From the NCBI GenBank assembly GCA_002011425.1, contig MTNJ01000034.1, forward strand, positions 6,130 through 70,129: a DNA stretch of 64,000 bases, given 5' to 3'. The stretch is from Candidatus Acetothermia bacterium JdFR-48 (GTDB lineage Bacteria > Bipolaricaulota > Bipolaricaulia > Bipolaricaulales > Bipolaricaulaceae). How positions within the stretch are numbered: the first letter of the stretch is position 1; the number at the start of each line of letters is the position of its first letter. The position numbers and the translations under genes were made by a program. Of the stretch, positions 19,933 to 28,509 are shown piece after piece. The notes below the pieces were generated by a model that worked only from the letters and a program-made list of their open reading frames with translations, was not told the DNA's origin and ran no database searches.

Positions 19933-20625
19933 ATGGATGAAAACGTTTTGGCGGCCGTGGCAGTGGCGGCGGTCTTCCTTCTCCTCTCGCTGGCAATGGT
20001 CGTGGGCGCGCCGCCCACTTTAGAGATAGAATCCCCCCTTCCCGATGAAGCGCTGGAGAATCCGGCCCGCGTGGTCCTGCTCGGACCCCCCCAGGGCGCC
20101 GAGGTGGGGGTGAGGTTGGTCGATGCCCTGGGGCGGACCCTCGTGGAGAAGGTCCTCGTCTTCCGCAGAGGGCGTGCCGAGGGCTCCCTCTACTTCGACC
20201 TCCCCACGGGCGGAGAGGGTTCCCTGGAGGTCTTCCTACTCGCCACCGGAAGGATGGTGGCCACGCGAAAGGTTCGACTCACGGGCGAGCGTGGCAAGTG
20301 GGTGAAGGTCTTCTTCTTCGACCGGGAGGGGAAGCTCTTCCCCGCGGTGCGGCGGATTCCGGAGACCCCCAAAGTGGCCACCGAAGCCCTGCGCGCGCTC
20401 CTTTCCGGGCCCACGTTGCCCGAGGCGCGCGACGGGATATGGTCCGCGGCTCCTGAGGGAGCGCGCTTGCTCTCCGTGTCCCTCTCCGGGGTCACCGCTT
20501 CGGCCACGTTCGCCGTCCCCGACCCTCAAAGCCCTTCCCTGGATCTCTTCAGCCTGCAGGTCCAGCAAACCCTCCTACAGTTTCCCACGATCGAGGCGGT
20601 GGAGGTCCAATACATCCGCCGCTGA
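19933..20625 (+). CDS. Exported GerMN-domain protein with Gmad2-like domain
   Basis: A 230-residue protein with an N-terminal membrane segment (LAAVAVAAVFLLLSLAMVVG) that is either a signal peptide or an anchor. Residues about 30-115 look like the Ig-like Gmad2 domain (EIESPLPDEALENPARV), and residues about 120-230 like a GerMN domain (KVFFFDREGKLFPAVRRIP, then VATEALRALLSGPT). In spore formers GerM acts at the cell wall, but GerMN proteins are common in bacteria that do not sporulate, so an envelope role is the safe reading. A TAGAAT hexamer lies 10 bases before the ATG. Confidence 0.85.
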   Translation: MDENVLAAVAVAAVFLLLSLAMVVGAPPTLEIESPLPDEALENPARVVLLGPPQGAEVGVRLVDALGRTLVEKVLVFRRGRAEGSLYFDLPTGGEGSLEVFLLATGRMVATRKVRLTGERGKWVKVFFFDREGKLFPAVRRIPETPKVATEALRALLSGPTLPEARDGIWSAAPEGARLLSVSLSGVTASATFAVPDPQSPSLDLFSLQVQQTLLQFPTIEAVEVQYIRR

Positions 20626-20679
20626 GCCCGCTTGTCGGCCAACTCCCTGGCCGCTAACTTCGTGGGGAAAGGGGGTAAC

Positions 20680-22053
20680 ATGAAAGCTTTCGTCACGGAA
20701 GCGCTGCGTCGGGTGACCGCAGATTACGCTGAGGTCCGGTGGGAGGGAGTGACGCGTACCCGCATCGCTTTCCAACGTGACCAACTGATGGCCCTGGAGT
20801 CGTCGAATGAATCCGGGGGGATCGTACGGGCCTTGATCGATGGAGCCTGGGGAATAGCCATCTTCACTGATCCCGACGAGATCCCAGAAAAGCTCGAGGA
20901 GGCGGCGAACCTCGCCCAGGTATCGGCAAAGCACGTCACCGATAGAATACGGCTCGCAACGGTGGAGCCCGTGGAGGACATAGTCACGGTGGCCCTCGCG
21001 GAGGATTTCCGGGAGCTCCCGTTGGAGGAGAAGAGGAAGCTCGTCCAGCATTACAACGAGCTCATCCTCGGCTATTCGGAGGAGATCGTCTCCACCAACG
21101 TGCGCTACACCGACTCGGTCCGCCGTGTGGTGTTCGCCAACACGGAGGGGACCTACATCGAACAGGAGATCCCGGATATCACCCTGTTGCTTGCGGCGGT
21201 GGCGCGGCGAAATGGAGACATCCAACAGGCCTTCACGTCGCTCGGGGAGGCGGCAGGGTACGAGTTCGTAAAGGACCGCGAGGAAAAAGCGCTGGAGGTC
21301 GCCAGGCGCGCGGTGGAGCTCCTCTCGGCCAAGCCGGTGAAAGGCGGCCGCTACACCGTGGTCTTGGATCAGGAGCTCGCCGGAGTCTTCATCCACGAGG
21401 CGTTCGGCCACATCTGTGAGGCGGATTTCCTCCTCCGGAACGAGCCCATGCGGAGGGTGATGCAGCTCGGCAAGCGTTTCGGGGTGGAGGCCCTCAACGT
21501 AGTGGAGGAGGGTTACATCCCCGGCCGCCGCGGGAACACGCCGTACGACGACGAGGGAGTACGCCGCAGGAAAGTTTACCTCATCAAGGAAGGCGTGCTC
21601 GTCGGGCTCATGCAGTCCCGTGCCACCGCCGCGGCGACCGGGATGGAGCCCACCGGAAATGCCCGCGCCGTCTCCTGGGAACACGAGCCCATCGTCAGGA
21701 TGCGCAATACCTATATCGAGCCCGGGGAGCATTCGTTCGAGGAGCTCCTCACGGGGATCGATTACGGTATCTACGCCGTGGGCGCCTTCGGCGGCCAGAC
21801 CGAGTTCGAGCAATTCACCTTCTCCGCCGCCTATGCCTACGAGATCAGGGGCGGGGAGATCGGCGAGATGCTGCGGGATGTCGTGCTCACGGGAAACGTG
21901 TTCGAGACCCTGCGCAACATCGAGATGTTGGGGAACGACTTCGAACTCAAGGGCGGGGCCGGGGGCTGCGGAAAGGACGGCCAGAGCCCCCTGCCGGTGA
22001 CCGACGGGGCGCCACACGTGCGCATCAGGGATGTGATCGTGGGAGGTCGATGA
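20680..22053 (+). CDS. tldD: TldD, metallopeptidase subunit
   Basis: A 457-residue TldD protein. The zinc site HExxxH is present as HEAFGH within VFIHEAFGHICEADF. Conserved C-terminal segments include GGQTEFEQFTFSAAYAY and the glycine-rich GGAGGCGKDGQ. TldD and TldE form a heterodimeric cytoplasmic protease that cleaves unfolded peptides and matures some bacteriocins. I chose ATG 20680 because AAAGGGGGT precedes it; an in-frame start at 20632 overlaps no better signal. It overlaps tldE by four bases. Confidence 0.95.
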   Translation: MKAFVTEALRRVTADYAEVRWEGVTRTRIAFQRDQLMALESSNESGGIVRALIDGAWGIAIFTDPDEIPEKLEEAANLAQVSAKHVTDRIRLATVEPVEDIVTVALAEDFRELPLEEKRKLVQHYNELILGYSEEIVSTNVRYTDSVRRVVFANTEGTYIEQEIPDITLLLAAVARRNGDIQQAFTSLGEAAGYEFVKDREEKALEVARRAVELLSAKPVKGGRYTVVLDQELAGVFIHEAFGHICEADFLLRNEPMRRVMQLGKRFGVEALNVVEEGYIPGRRGNTPYDDEGVRRRKVYLIKEGVLVGLMQSRATAAATGMEPTGNARAVSWEHEPIVRMRNTYIEPGEHSFEELLTGIDYGIYAVGAFGGQTEFEQFTFSAAYAYEIRGGEIGEMLRDVVLTGNVFETLRNIEMLGNDFELKGGAGGCGKDGQSPLPVTDGAPHVRIRDVIVGGR

Positions 22054-23369
22054 TGGAGATTTTGCAGAGGGCGGCCGCGGTGGCCAAGGAGGCGGAGCTC
22101 TACGAGGAGTTCCGGGAGGGCATCTCGGTCTCCTTCCGAGGCGGGGAACTCGAAAAGGTGAAGTCCGAGGCGGTGCTCGGCCGGGCCCTCCGGGTGATCG
22201 TGGACGGGAAGCTCGGCTTCGCCTCCACCGCCGGCGAGGAGGAAGAAAGCCTCGTGGGGGCAGCGATAAGCTCCGCGAAGCACGGTGATCCCGCCCCGTT
22301 CTCCTTCCCGAGACTCGAAGGCGGTGAACCGGTACAGGTCTTGGATCCAGAGGTTCAGAAACTCTCGCCGGACGAGCTCCTGTATTGGGGAACGGAAGCG
22401 GTGCGGGCTGTAAAAGAGGAGTTCCCCGAGATCATCGTCGATGTCTCGCTCTACAAGGGCGAGAGCACTGTCCGCATCGCGAACACCGCCGGCGGCGAGC
22501 GGGAGGAACGCCGCTCCTATCTGGGGATGTTCGTCGAAGCCCAACACGTCAAGGAAGGGGACATTTGGCTCCTCTGGGTGGGAAGGAACGTGCGGAAGAG
22601 ATCCGACCTCTCCCCGGAAGAGCTCACCGCCCGAGTGATCCAATACCTCCGCTGGGGCGAGCGCGTGGTCCCGGCTCCGGGGGGGAAGCCGCCGGTGCTC
22701 TTCACGCCACGGGGAGCGATTGTGCTTTATTTGCCGCTCCTCGTTGGATTTTCGGGACTCTCGGTGCACTTGGGAACCTCGCCGTTGCGGGGAAAGCTCG
22801 GGGAGGAGGTTTTCGACCGGAGGTTGACCATCGTGGACCGGGGGACACTGCCCTTCGGGCCCCGCTCGAGCTCGTTCGATGACGAGGGCCTCCCCACCGG
22901 GTCCCTCCCGTTGGTGGAGGAGGGGGTCGTGCGGAATTTCTACTACGACCTCCGCGCCGCGGTCCTGGCGGGCGTCGAGCCCACGGGAAACGGGATAAAG
23001 GGTGGCCTCTTCGGCGGCGGCTTCCGCAGTCCCCCTACCCCCGGACCGCGGAACGTGCTCGTCTCCCCGGGGGACGGGACGCTGGAAGAGCTCATCGCCG
23101 AGATGACGGAGGGCATCATCGTCGAGGGCGTGTTGGGTCTCGGACAGGGAAACGTCCAATCGGGGGCCTTTTCCAACAACGTGAGCACCGGATTCGTGGT
23201 GAAGGACGGGAAGGTGATCGGCCGCCTGAAGAACACCATGATCGCCGGAAACGCCTACGAGGTCCTAAATTGTGCCCTCAAGGCGATCGGCAGCGAGGCC
23301 GAGTGGTGTTACGGGTTCTACAAATCCCCACCCCTGCTCGTGGAAGGGATCTCAGTGGTCACACGTTGA
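22050..23369 (+). CDS. pmbA: TldE/PmbA, partner subunit of the TldD protease
   Basis: A 439-residue TldE (PmbA) protein that lacks the HExxxH zinc motif, as expected for the non-catalytic partner. Family segments include SFRGGELEKVKSEA near the start, SSFDDEGLPTGSLPLVEEG in the middle, and GNVQSGAFSNNVSTGFVVKDGK near the end. The start overlaps the tldD stop (ATGA), with GGGAGG ahead. The pair is self-contained; no bacteriocin precursor was recognised nearby. Confidence 0.94.
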   Translation: MMEILQRAAAVAKEAELYEEFREGISVSFRGGELEKVKSEAVLGRALRVIVDGKLGFASTAGEEEESLVGAAISSAKHGDPAPFSFPRLEGGEPVQVLDPEVQKLSPDELLYWGTEAVRAVKEEFPEIIVDVSLYKGESTVRIANTAGGEREERRSYLGMFVEAQHVKEGDIWLLWVGRNVRKRSDLSPEELTARVIQYLRWGERVVPAPGGKPPVLFTPRGAIVLYLPLLVGFSGLSVHLGTSPLRGKLGEEVFDRRLTIVDRGTLPFGPRSSSFDDEGLPTGSLPLVEEGVVRNFYYDLRAAVLAGVEPTGNGIKGGLFGGGFRSPPTPGPRNVLVSPGDGTLEELIAEMTEGIIVEGVLGLGQGNVQSGAFSNNVSTGFVVKDGKVIGRLKNTMIAGNAYEVLNCALKAIGSEAEWCYGFYKSPPLLVEGISVVTR

Positions 23370-23492
23370 AGTTATGAGAAAGCTTGAAAATCTCGTCGGC
23401 CACGGCAACCAGGGCCCATATGGGAAGCCGGTGGCCGGGCTATCCCTGCGGACGGCCTCGATTGCTTCCAACATACCACCGGTGAAGTTCGG

Positions 23493-24950
23493 CTACTGGT
23501 CGGGGATCTCGATCGGCAGTCGGGCGTTCAGGGTGGCCCTCCCCCCCGTGGCCGCGTAGAAGGTCGTCAGGCTGAGGTCCCCCCGCTCCCGGGAGGCGAA
23601 GTACCTGGCTACCAGGGAGAAGAAGGCGAACTCCGCTGGAGTGAACGGTCTATCTTTTACGATGATGAAAGCGATGTTGAACTCCTTCTGGGAGTCACGC
23701 CAGGAGGGGATGCGTTCGCCCCCTTCGGCGCCCATCAGTTGTTCGATGGTGTAGGTTTTCACCTGCTCGGCGGTCACCCGCTGGGGGTGGGAAAGGTCGG
23801 GGTCGACTAACAAGTGGATCGGGGGGACCTCCTCCGGCGGGATGAGCCCCATCAGGTAGAGGTCGAGCTTGGAATAGGGGGTGTCATCGGCGGGCTCGCG
23901 CTCGATCCTCCATGTCCCGTCGCCGTTGTCCATCAGGTGGCCCGCCCCATATTGCACGTCAGGATGGGAAACGAAGGCCGCCATCTGGCCCGCGATGTCG
24001 GTATACGGGTTCCAGTGGTGGCGGGTGGTGCGGTAGTCATAACGGGTACGACCGTCCCAGTCCGTGAGGCCGAGCTTCCGTCCGAATAGAGCACTCCAGG
24101 CATGGCCGATCTCGTGGTCCAAGATCGAGCCGACGCCGAAGCTGTGATAGATCATGCCCCTGAGCCGTCCCCGGGAGCCGAATGCGGCCGTTTTGTCGAA
24201 TAGCGGGATGCCGATGTGGCGGACCTCGTTCTTGGCGGCGACGAAGTAGGGGACGTTCTCCGCATAATCCCGTTTCGGGTCAAATATCCCCCCGCTGGGC
24301 ATGACGATCACGAAATCGAAGAGGTCGGGGAAGAAGGAATAGAGCTTGTGGAAGGCGGCGAAGGTCCTCCTGCCACACCGTACACTGCCCAGGGGCCAAT
24401 TGGGCGTCCCCAATGCACTGCCGAAGGGGTCGACGATGAAGAGGGCGTACGCGGTGGCGTAGACGGCCTCACCGCGAAACGGACCCTGGCCCAACTGTAC
24501 CGCGGGGAACCACTGATCTGCGTCTACCAGGCCCAGGCTGGGCTCCCTATTCACTTCCTCGGTTCCGTCACTCTTTATGATTTTCACCTCAAAACCGCTT
24601 ACGGCGTGTGTTCCACCGAAGGAGCGAATGGGAAGGGAGACGGTGATCCCCTCCAGGGTGTAGATCCCGTCCCCGGCGACGCGGTCGCCGTGGGTACCGT
24701 CGTCATACATCGGCCGGAAGCCGAGTTCCGGGAGCTCCACCAGGACCTCGGCAATCCCCCACCCGGTGGTGGCGACCTCCAGAGTGGTGGGGGTCCGGCC
24801 GTCGCTGTAGATCACCGGGGGGTCGAAGCGGTAGTAGAGGAAGGAACCGACCCGGGCGGAATGGGCATCCGGCGCCGCCCCGAGGGCACCGACCAGGACG
24901 ACGAAAAGGATCGCCGCCCTGACTGACCACATATCCCACGAAACTCGCAC
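23493..24950 (-). CDS. Secreted HExxH metallopeptidase-like protein
   Basis: A 485-residue exported protein with a signal peptide (AAILFVVLVGALGAAPDAHS). Residues about 70-160 carry MYDDGTHGDRVAGDGIYT, an acidic segment typical of choice-of-anchor X-type beta domains that may bind calcium. The segment SILDHEIGHAWSALFG holds a zinc-type HEIGH motif (His279, Glu280, His283); further histidines follow in TTRHHWNPYTD. I do not recognise a named peptidase family. The GTG start 24950 has GGGAGG seven bases upstream; a GTG at 24992 is an alternative with a weaker signal. It is convergent with tldE. Confidence 0.75.
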   Translation of the reverse strand: MRVSWDMWSVRAAILFVVLVGALGAAPDAHSARVGSFLYYRFDPPVIYSDGRTPTTLEVATTGWGIAEVLVELPELGFRPMYDDGTHGDRVAGDGIYTLEGITVSLPIRSFGGTHAVSGFEVKIIKSDGTEEVNREPSLGLVDADQWFPAVQLGQGPFRGEAVYATAYALFIVDPFGSALGTPNWPLGSVRCGRRTFAAFHKLYSFFPDLFDFVIVMPSGGIFDPKRDYAENVPYFVAAKNEVRHIGIPLFDKTAAFGSRGRLRGMIYHSFGVGSILDHEIGHAWSALFGRKLGLTDWDGRTRYDYRTTRHHWNPYTDIAGQMAAFVSHPDVQYGAGHLMDNGDGTWRIEREPADDTPYSKLDLYLMGLIPPEEVPPIHLLVDPDLSHPQRVTAEQVKTYTIEQLMGAEGGERIPSWRDSQKEFNIAFIIVKDRPFTPAEFAFFSLVARYFASRERGDLSLTTFYAATGGRATLNARLPIEIPDQ

Positions 24951-25073
24951 GCTATCGCCTCCCTGCAACGGTACCGGTTCGCTACACGCCACGCACGACG
25001 CTCCTCAAAAAAATAGCATTCTGCCCGGGGATTCCTCGCAAATGACTTGCCCGGGAGAGCGAAAAAGATTTTG

Positions 25074-25094
25074 ACTAGTCCCGAACTAGTCCCG
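25074..25094. repeat. Two direct repeats ACTAGTCCCG, 11 bases apart
   Basis: Copies at 25074-25083 and 25085-25094 are one helical turn apart and are followed by a related CACTGGGACCG. They lie about 125 bases upstream of the metallopeptidase gene start, in a 293-base gap that otherwise holds only the next gene's terminator. They could be binding sites for a regulator. Confidence 0.3.
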
Positions 25095-25195
25095 CACTGG
25101 GACCGTAGCTGACATCTGCCCGTTCATCGATCGAGTCATCCGTCGGGCTGGGTGTGTTGAGCGGCCGAGGGCCGGAATGGAGAGCGGGGCAAAAT

Positions 25196-25229
25196 AAAAG
25201 GGGGCCGGCATCCCGCCGGCCCCCCTTTT
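25196..25229 (-). terminator. Rho-independent terminator after the 504-residue CC protein gene
   Basis: AAAAGGGGGCCGGC (25196-25209) pairs with GCCGGCCCCCCTTTT (25215-25229) with a single bulged base. On the minus strand the stem is followed by TTTTATTTT, 15 bases after the stop codon. Confidence 0.85.
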
Positions 25230-25243
25230 CGCCCGAGGCAGAA

Positions 25244-26758
25244 TCAGAAGGTAAAGTCCCACGTGACGTAGAGTTCGGCGGGTTCCGGAATGTTGGTGAA
25301 GTAGAGGAAATACAGGGTCTCGTCGACATCGAACAAGAAGAGGCTCAAGCCGAGCCCGAGAGTGAGGGCGTCGTTGAGGGGCACGGAGGCCTCCAGCACG
25401 ATGCGGTCGAGACCGAAGAGGGTGGGATAGATAGAACCCGCGTCCACCTGCGTCACCGTGGGTTCGCCATCCACCACGGGGTCGATTACCCAGTACTCAT
25501 ACCAGAACTCGGCCCAATAGAGCTTCACGTCCACGGTCCAGTTGCCGCCGCAGCACGCGGGGCCGCAGAAGGAGAACTGGAGGAGCTCGAACTCGGTGAT
25601 GTCGTAATAGTCCACGATGATCTCATCCATGTCATCCTGATCGATGTCGTCGAACATGACACCGACGAAGTAGTAGTCCTTGAGGCCGAGGTCCGCGGCC
25701 ACCTTGGGTTCGGAGGTGTAATCGTAGGCGTTGTACTGCCAGCCCGGGGGCGGGGTACCGGTGTAATCCCAGGGATCGCCCTTATACCAGTTGTCCTCCT
25801 CGTCCACGTACCAGCCGACCTCACGCCACTTCAGGAAGGCGGTACCGAAGGTGATGCTGTTGCAGTCGGCAAGCTCGCACACCACCTTGTAGCCGAAGAG
25901 TTCCCAGCCCTCGACGCCCACCTCGTGATGGGGCTTCAGCTGGAGGTCGCCCCAGACGGTGACACAGCCCTCGATGCCGCCCCAAGTGAAGCTGGGGGTA
26001 ACGGCCTTGTAATCCACGCCGAACTCCACCGTCACGCCGAAGGCGATACCGCAGCAGAGTTCGAACAGGTTGTCCACCGTGAACTTGGCGTAGTCGAAGC
26101 CCGCCTTGGTGAAGTAGAGCTCGAAGTCGTAGGAGATGCCGCAGCAGATGCTGAGATCGGTGAGAGTGAGGGTGAAGTCGTAGAACTCGATGCCCTCGCA
26201 GCAGTCGAGGAAGCGAACCGTGATCGAGATCGGCTCCACCGTCACCTCGAGGGTGTAGAGCATCAGGCTCATCGGCATCAGGATTATCAGGTCAGAGACG
26301 AGCCCATCCTCCGCCATGATGTAGTAGGGGCCATCGTGCCAGAAGCACAGCTCCTCCCAGATCAGGGAGTAGTTGTACTCGAAGTAGCTGACGGCGTAGG
26401 GGTAGACGCCGTGGAAGACCTTGGTGGTGATCTCCAGCCCCGCGAAGGAGAGGGAGCCGGAGACGTCGGTGTAAGAATAGGCCGGGACCGAGGGGTCGAA
26501 GCCCATCGTGCCGGAGACCTCGATGGGACCGAGGGCCCCGGAGATCTCGAACTTCTGGGAGACGAAACCGGCGCCGGTGAATTTGGATTCGCTCGTGATG
26601 TCGAAACCGGCCACACTGTACGTCAACGTGAGCTTGGTCTCATCGAGGTAGACGGAGGGGAGGAGATAGATCTTTCCGTACCAAGAGCCGGAGATCTGGG
26701 CCAAGCCCGCCACACCGAAAAGCAACGCCGCAAATCCTAACGCGAAAACCCGCTTCAT
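25244..26758 (-). CDS. Secreted beta-rich envelope protein with vicinal cysteine pairs (CC family, member A)
   Basis: A 504-residue exported protein with a signal peptide (VFALGFAALLFGVAGLA, cleavage near AQIS). The rest is nearly all short alternating beta strands. Cysteine pairs sit at 186-187, 205-206 and 235-236 and a single Cys at about 265; a further CGPACCGG lies near residue 405. The C-terminus, VTWDFTF, has the alternating pattern and terminal Phe of outer-membrane beta-barrel proteins. An acidic insert rich in Asp and Tyr (about residues 295-395) separates this member from its 365-residue paralogue at 27134. I recognise no named family; a structural or binding role in the outer envelope is inferred. 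Confidence 0.85.
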   Translation of the reverse strand: MKRVFALGFAALLFGVAGLAQISGSWYGKIYLLPSVYLDETKLTLTYSVAGFDITSESKFTGAGFVSQKFEISGALGPIEVSGTMGFDPSVPAYSYTDVSGSLSFAGLEITTKVFHGVYPYAVSYFEYNYSLIWEELCFWHDGPYYIMAEDGLVSDLIILMPMSLMLYTLEVTVEPISITVRFLDCCEGIEFYDFTLTLTDLSICCGISYDFELYFTKAGFDYAKFTVDNLFELCCGIAFGVTVEFGVDYKAVTPSFTWGGIEGCVTVWGDLQLKPHHEVGVEGWELFGYKVVCELADCNSITFGTAFLKWREVGWYVDEEDNWYKGDPWDYTGTPPPGWQYNAYDYTSEPKVAADLGLKDYYFVGVMFDDIDQDDMDEIIVDYYDITEFELLQFSFCGPACCGGNWTVDVKLYWAEFWYEYWVIDPVVDGEPTVTQVDAGSIYPTLFGLDRIVLEASVPLNDALTLGLGLSLFLFDVDETLYFLYFTNIPEPAELYVTWDFTF

Positions 26759-26844
26759 AACTTACATCACCCACCTTTTTTGAGGATAACAAAACTTCCG
26801 GCTTGCTCAATCACCCCCTCGTTCTTGGCACACCTTCCGCACCT

Positions 26845-26874
26845 TTTATACAAGCATGACGAAGTGCGTGTCAA
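26845..26874 (-). promoter_or_regulatory. Sigma70-type promoter of CC protein A
   Basis: On the minus strand, a consensus TTGACA (26874-26869) and TATAAA (26850-26845) are 18 bases apart. The leader is about 80 bases long and ends in GGTGGGTGATGTAAGTT before the ATG. Confidence 0.8.
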
Positions 26875-27037
26875 GCTCTTTCGGTGATCCACCCCACGTT
26901 GGTACGCTGAGGCCGAGGATGGTCGAGGATAAAAGATTTCGCGGGACGAGGTTTCCCGAGCCTTCGTCAGTGGCCCGCCGGCTGTTGGCCCGTCTCGCTG
27001 AAACGGGGCCGCCCGAAACGCGCGTAAGGACTTCGGG

Positions 27038-27118
27038 AAAAACCCGGGGCGGGAGCGCCCGTTTGTACCCCGCCCCGATATCGAGGAAAAGCAAGGGGCC
27101 GGCGATCGCCGGCCCCTT
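27038..27118 (-). terminator. Two tandem rho-independent terminators after CC protein B
   Basis: The first is the 26-base perfect inverted repeat at 27093-27118 (arms AAGGGGCCGGCG), followed on the minus strand by TTGCTTTT. The second pairs CGGGGCGGG (27045-27053) with CCCGCCCCG (27069-27077) and is followed on the minus strand by GGTTTTT (T-run 27042-27038). Confidence 0.8.
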
Positions 27119-27133
27119 TCATCCGGTGCCGGA

Positions 27134-28231
27134 TCAGAAGGTGAAGTCCCAGGTGAGGGTCAGCGTGGTGGGCGGAGTCGCCCCGAGGTCGAACTCCCAC
27201 TCGAGCCCGAGGGTGAGGTTGTCCATGATCGGCACGGAGGCGATGACCTTGTAGCGGCTGATGCCGAAGAGGCCGCCGCCGTTGTCGAAGAAGACGCCGG
27301 CGTCCAGGGTCCAGGTGCCGCCACAGCACGCGGGCCCGCAGGCGCCGAACCTGATGTACTCGAACTCGTAGTCCTCCAAGATCCAGTCGGGATCGAGGTG
27401 CTTGTTCACCTCCTCCGGCACGAACGCGGTCACGATCTCGAGCTCGTAGCATTCGGCGAGCTCACAGTAGATCTTGTAGCCGTAAAGCTGCCAGCCCTCT
27501 ACGCCGACCTCTTCGATCTTCGGCTGGACATCGCCCCAGACGGTGACGCAGCCGCTGATGCCGCCCCAGGTGAAGCTCGGGGTGACGGACTTGTAATCCA
27601 CGCCGAACTCCACCGTCACGCCGAAGGAGATGTCGCAGCAGAGCTCGAACAGAGGATCGACGACGAACTTGACATATTCGAACCCGTCCTTGGTGAAGTA
27701 GAGCGTGAAGTCGTAGACGAGGCCGCAGCAGAGGGAGAGGTCGTCGAGGGTGAGCGTGAGGTCGTAGAACTCGATGCCGTCACAACAGTCGAGGAAGCGC
27801 ACCTTGAGCGTCACGGGGTCCACGCTCGCCTTGAAGGTGTAGAGCATCTCGACGGAGCCGGTCTGACAATAGGTGAGATCCGTGTCGTGGAGCACCGTCA
27901 GGCTGAGGGCGACGCCGGCGAAGTCCAGGGACGCGGAGATCTGGGACGAATCGTACTCGGGCACCGTGGGGTCAAACTTCATCCATCCCGAGACGTCCAT
28001 CGGGCCGAAGCTCCCGGAGATGGAGAACTTCTGGGAGTCGAACCCGGAAGAGCTGAATTTGGACTCGCTCGTGATATCGAACCCCGCGACGGAATAGGTC
28101 AACGTGAGGGTGGTGGAGAAGTCGATGGAAGGCAGAAGCTGAAGCTTACCGGTCCAGGAACCGGAGATCTGGGCCAAGCCCGCGACACCAAAAAGCAACG
28201 TAGCAAATCCTAACGCAAGAGCCCGCTTCAT
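27134..28231 (-). CDS. Secreted beta-rich envelope protein with vicinal cysteine pairs (CC family, member B)
   Basis: A 365-residue paralogue of the protein at 25244, with almost the same signal peptide (ALGFATLLFGVAGLA) and mature start. Cysteine pairs are at 149-150, 168-169 and 198-199, a single Cys at about 228, then CGPACCGG near residue 308. The spacing 19-30-30 is the same as in member A. The end, LTWDFTF, again fits an outer-membrane beta signal. It lacks the acidic insert of member A and so may show the family core. It has its own promoter and terminators. Function unknown. Confidence 0.85.
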   Translation of the reverse strand: MKRALALGFATLLFGVAGLAQISGSWTGKLQLLPSIDFSTTLTLTYSVAGFDITSESKFSSSGFDSQKFSISGSFGPMDVSGWMKFDPTVPEYDSSQISASLDFAGVALSLTVLHDTDLTYCQTGSVEMLYTFKASVDPVTLKVRFLDCCDGIEFYDLTLTLDDLSLCCGLVYDFTLYFTKDGFEYVKFVVDPLFELCCDISFGVTVEFGVDYKSVTPSFTWGGISGCVTVWGDVQPKIEEVGVEGWQLYGYKIYCELAECYELEIVTAFVPEEVNKHLDPDWILEDYEFEYIRFGACGPACCGGTWTLDAGVFFDNGGGLFGISRYKVIASVPIMDNLTLGLEWEFDLGATPPTTLTLTWDFTF

Positions 28232-28335
28232 AACTTACATCACCCTCCTTGCTGAACTGAGGTTTTCTGCGCTTTTTCCTACGTTTCCCCTTTTCCCTTT
28301 CACCTCCTTACGAAATTTCTCCACAAGCGAGAGCT

Positions 28336-28364
28336 ATTATAGGAATCGCTGTGGCGACAGTCAA
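28336..28364 (-). promoter_or_regulatory. Sigma70-type promoter of CC protein B
   Basis: On the minus strand, TTGACT (28364-28359) and a consensus TATAAT (28341-28336) have a 17-base spacer. The leader is about 100 bases and ends in AAGGAGGGTGATGTAAGTT before the ATG. Confidence 0.85.
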
Positions 28365-28509
28365 GACCCATTGGGGCTTTTCGCGATGATATACAAGGAA
28401 GCGTTTCTTCCCAAAAGCCGATCTCAAATGTCGGTAATATCTGTCGGAAACCTAAATCACGTATGCAGTGTATCTCTTATTGAAGTTATTATAGTGGAGC
28501 GAGGAGGCG

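Larger units (their letters stand above)
26759..27133. other. 375-base intergenic region between two CC protein genes
   Basis: Both neighbours are on the minus strand. The left part holds the promoter and leader of the 504-residue gene (promoter 26845-26874). The right part holds two tandem hairpin terminators of the 365-residue gene (27038-27118). In the 160 bases between them I see no gene or RNA that I recognise. Confidence 0.7.

Noticed and set aside
23415-23465. GGGAAGCCGGTGG followed by GCGG, similar to the core of a cobalamin riboswitch
   Set aside because: The conserved second half of the B12 element is missing, and the stretch lies between convergent genes (tldE and the metallopeptidase), where a riboswitch would control nothing.
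25154-26740. Long open frame on the plus strand opposite the 504-residue cysteine-pair gene
   Set aside because: It is the antisense image of a gene with a signal peptide, promoter, terminator and paralogues; the antisense product is low-complexity and has no recognisable start signals.
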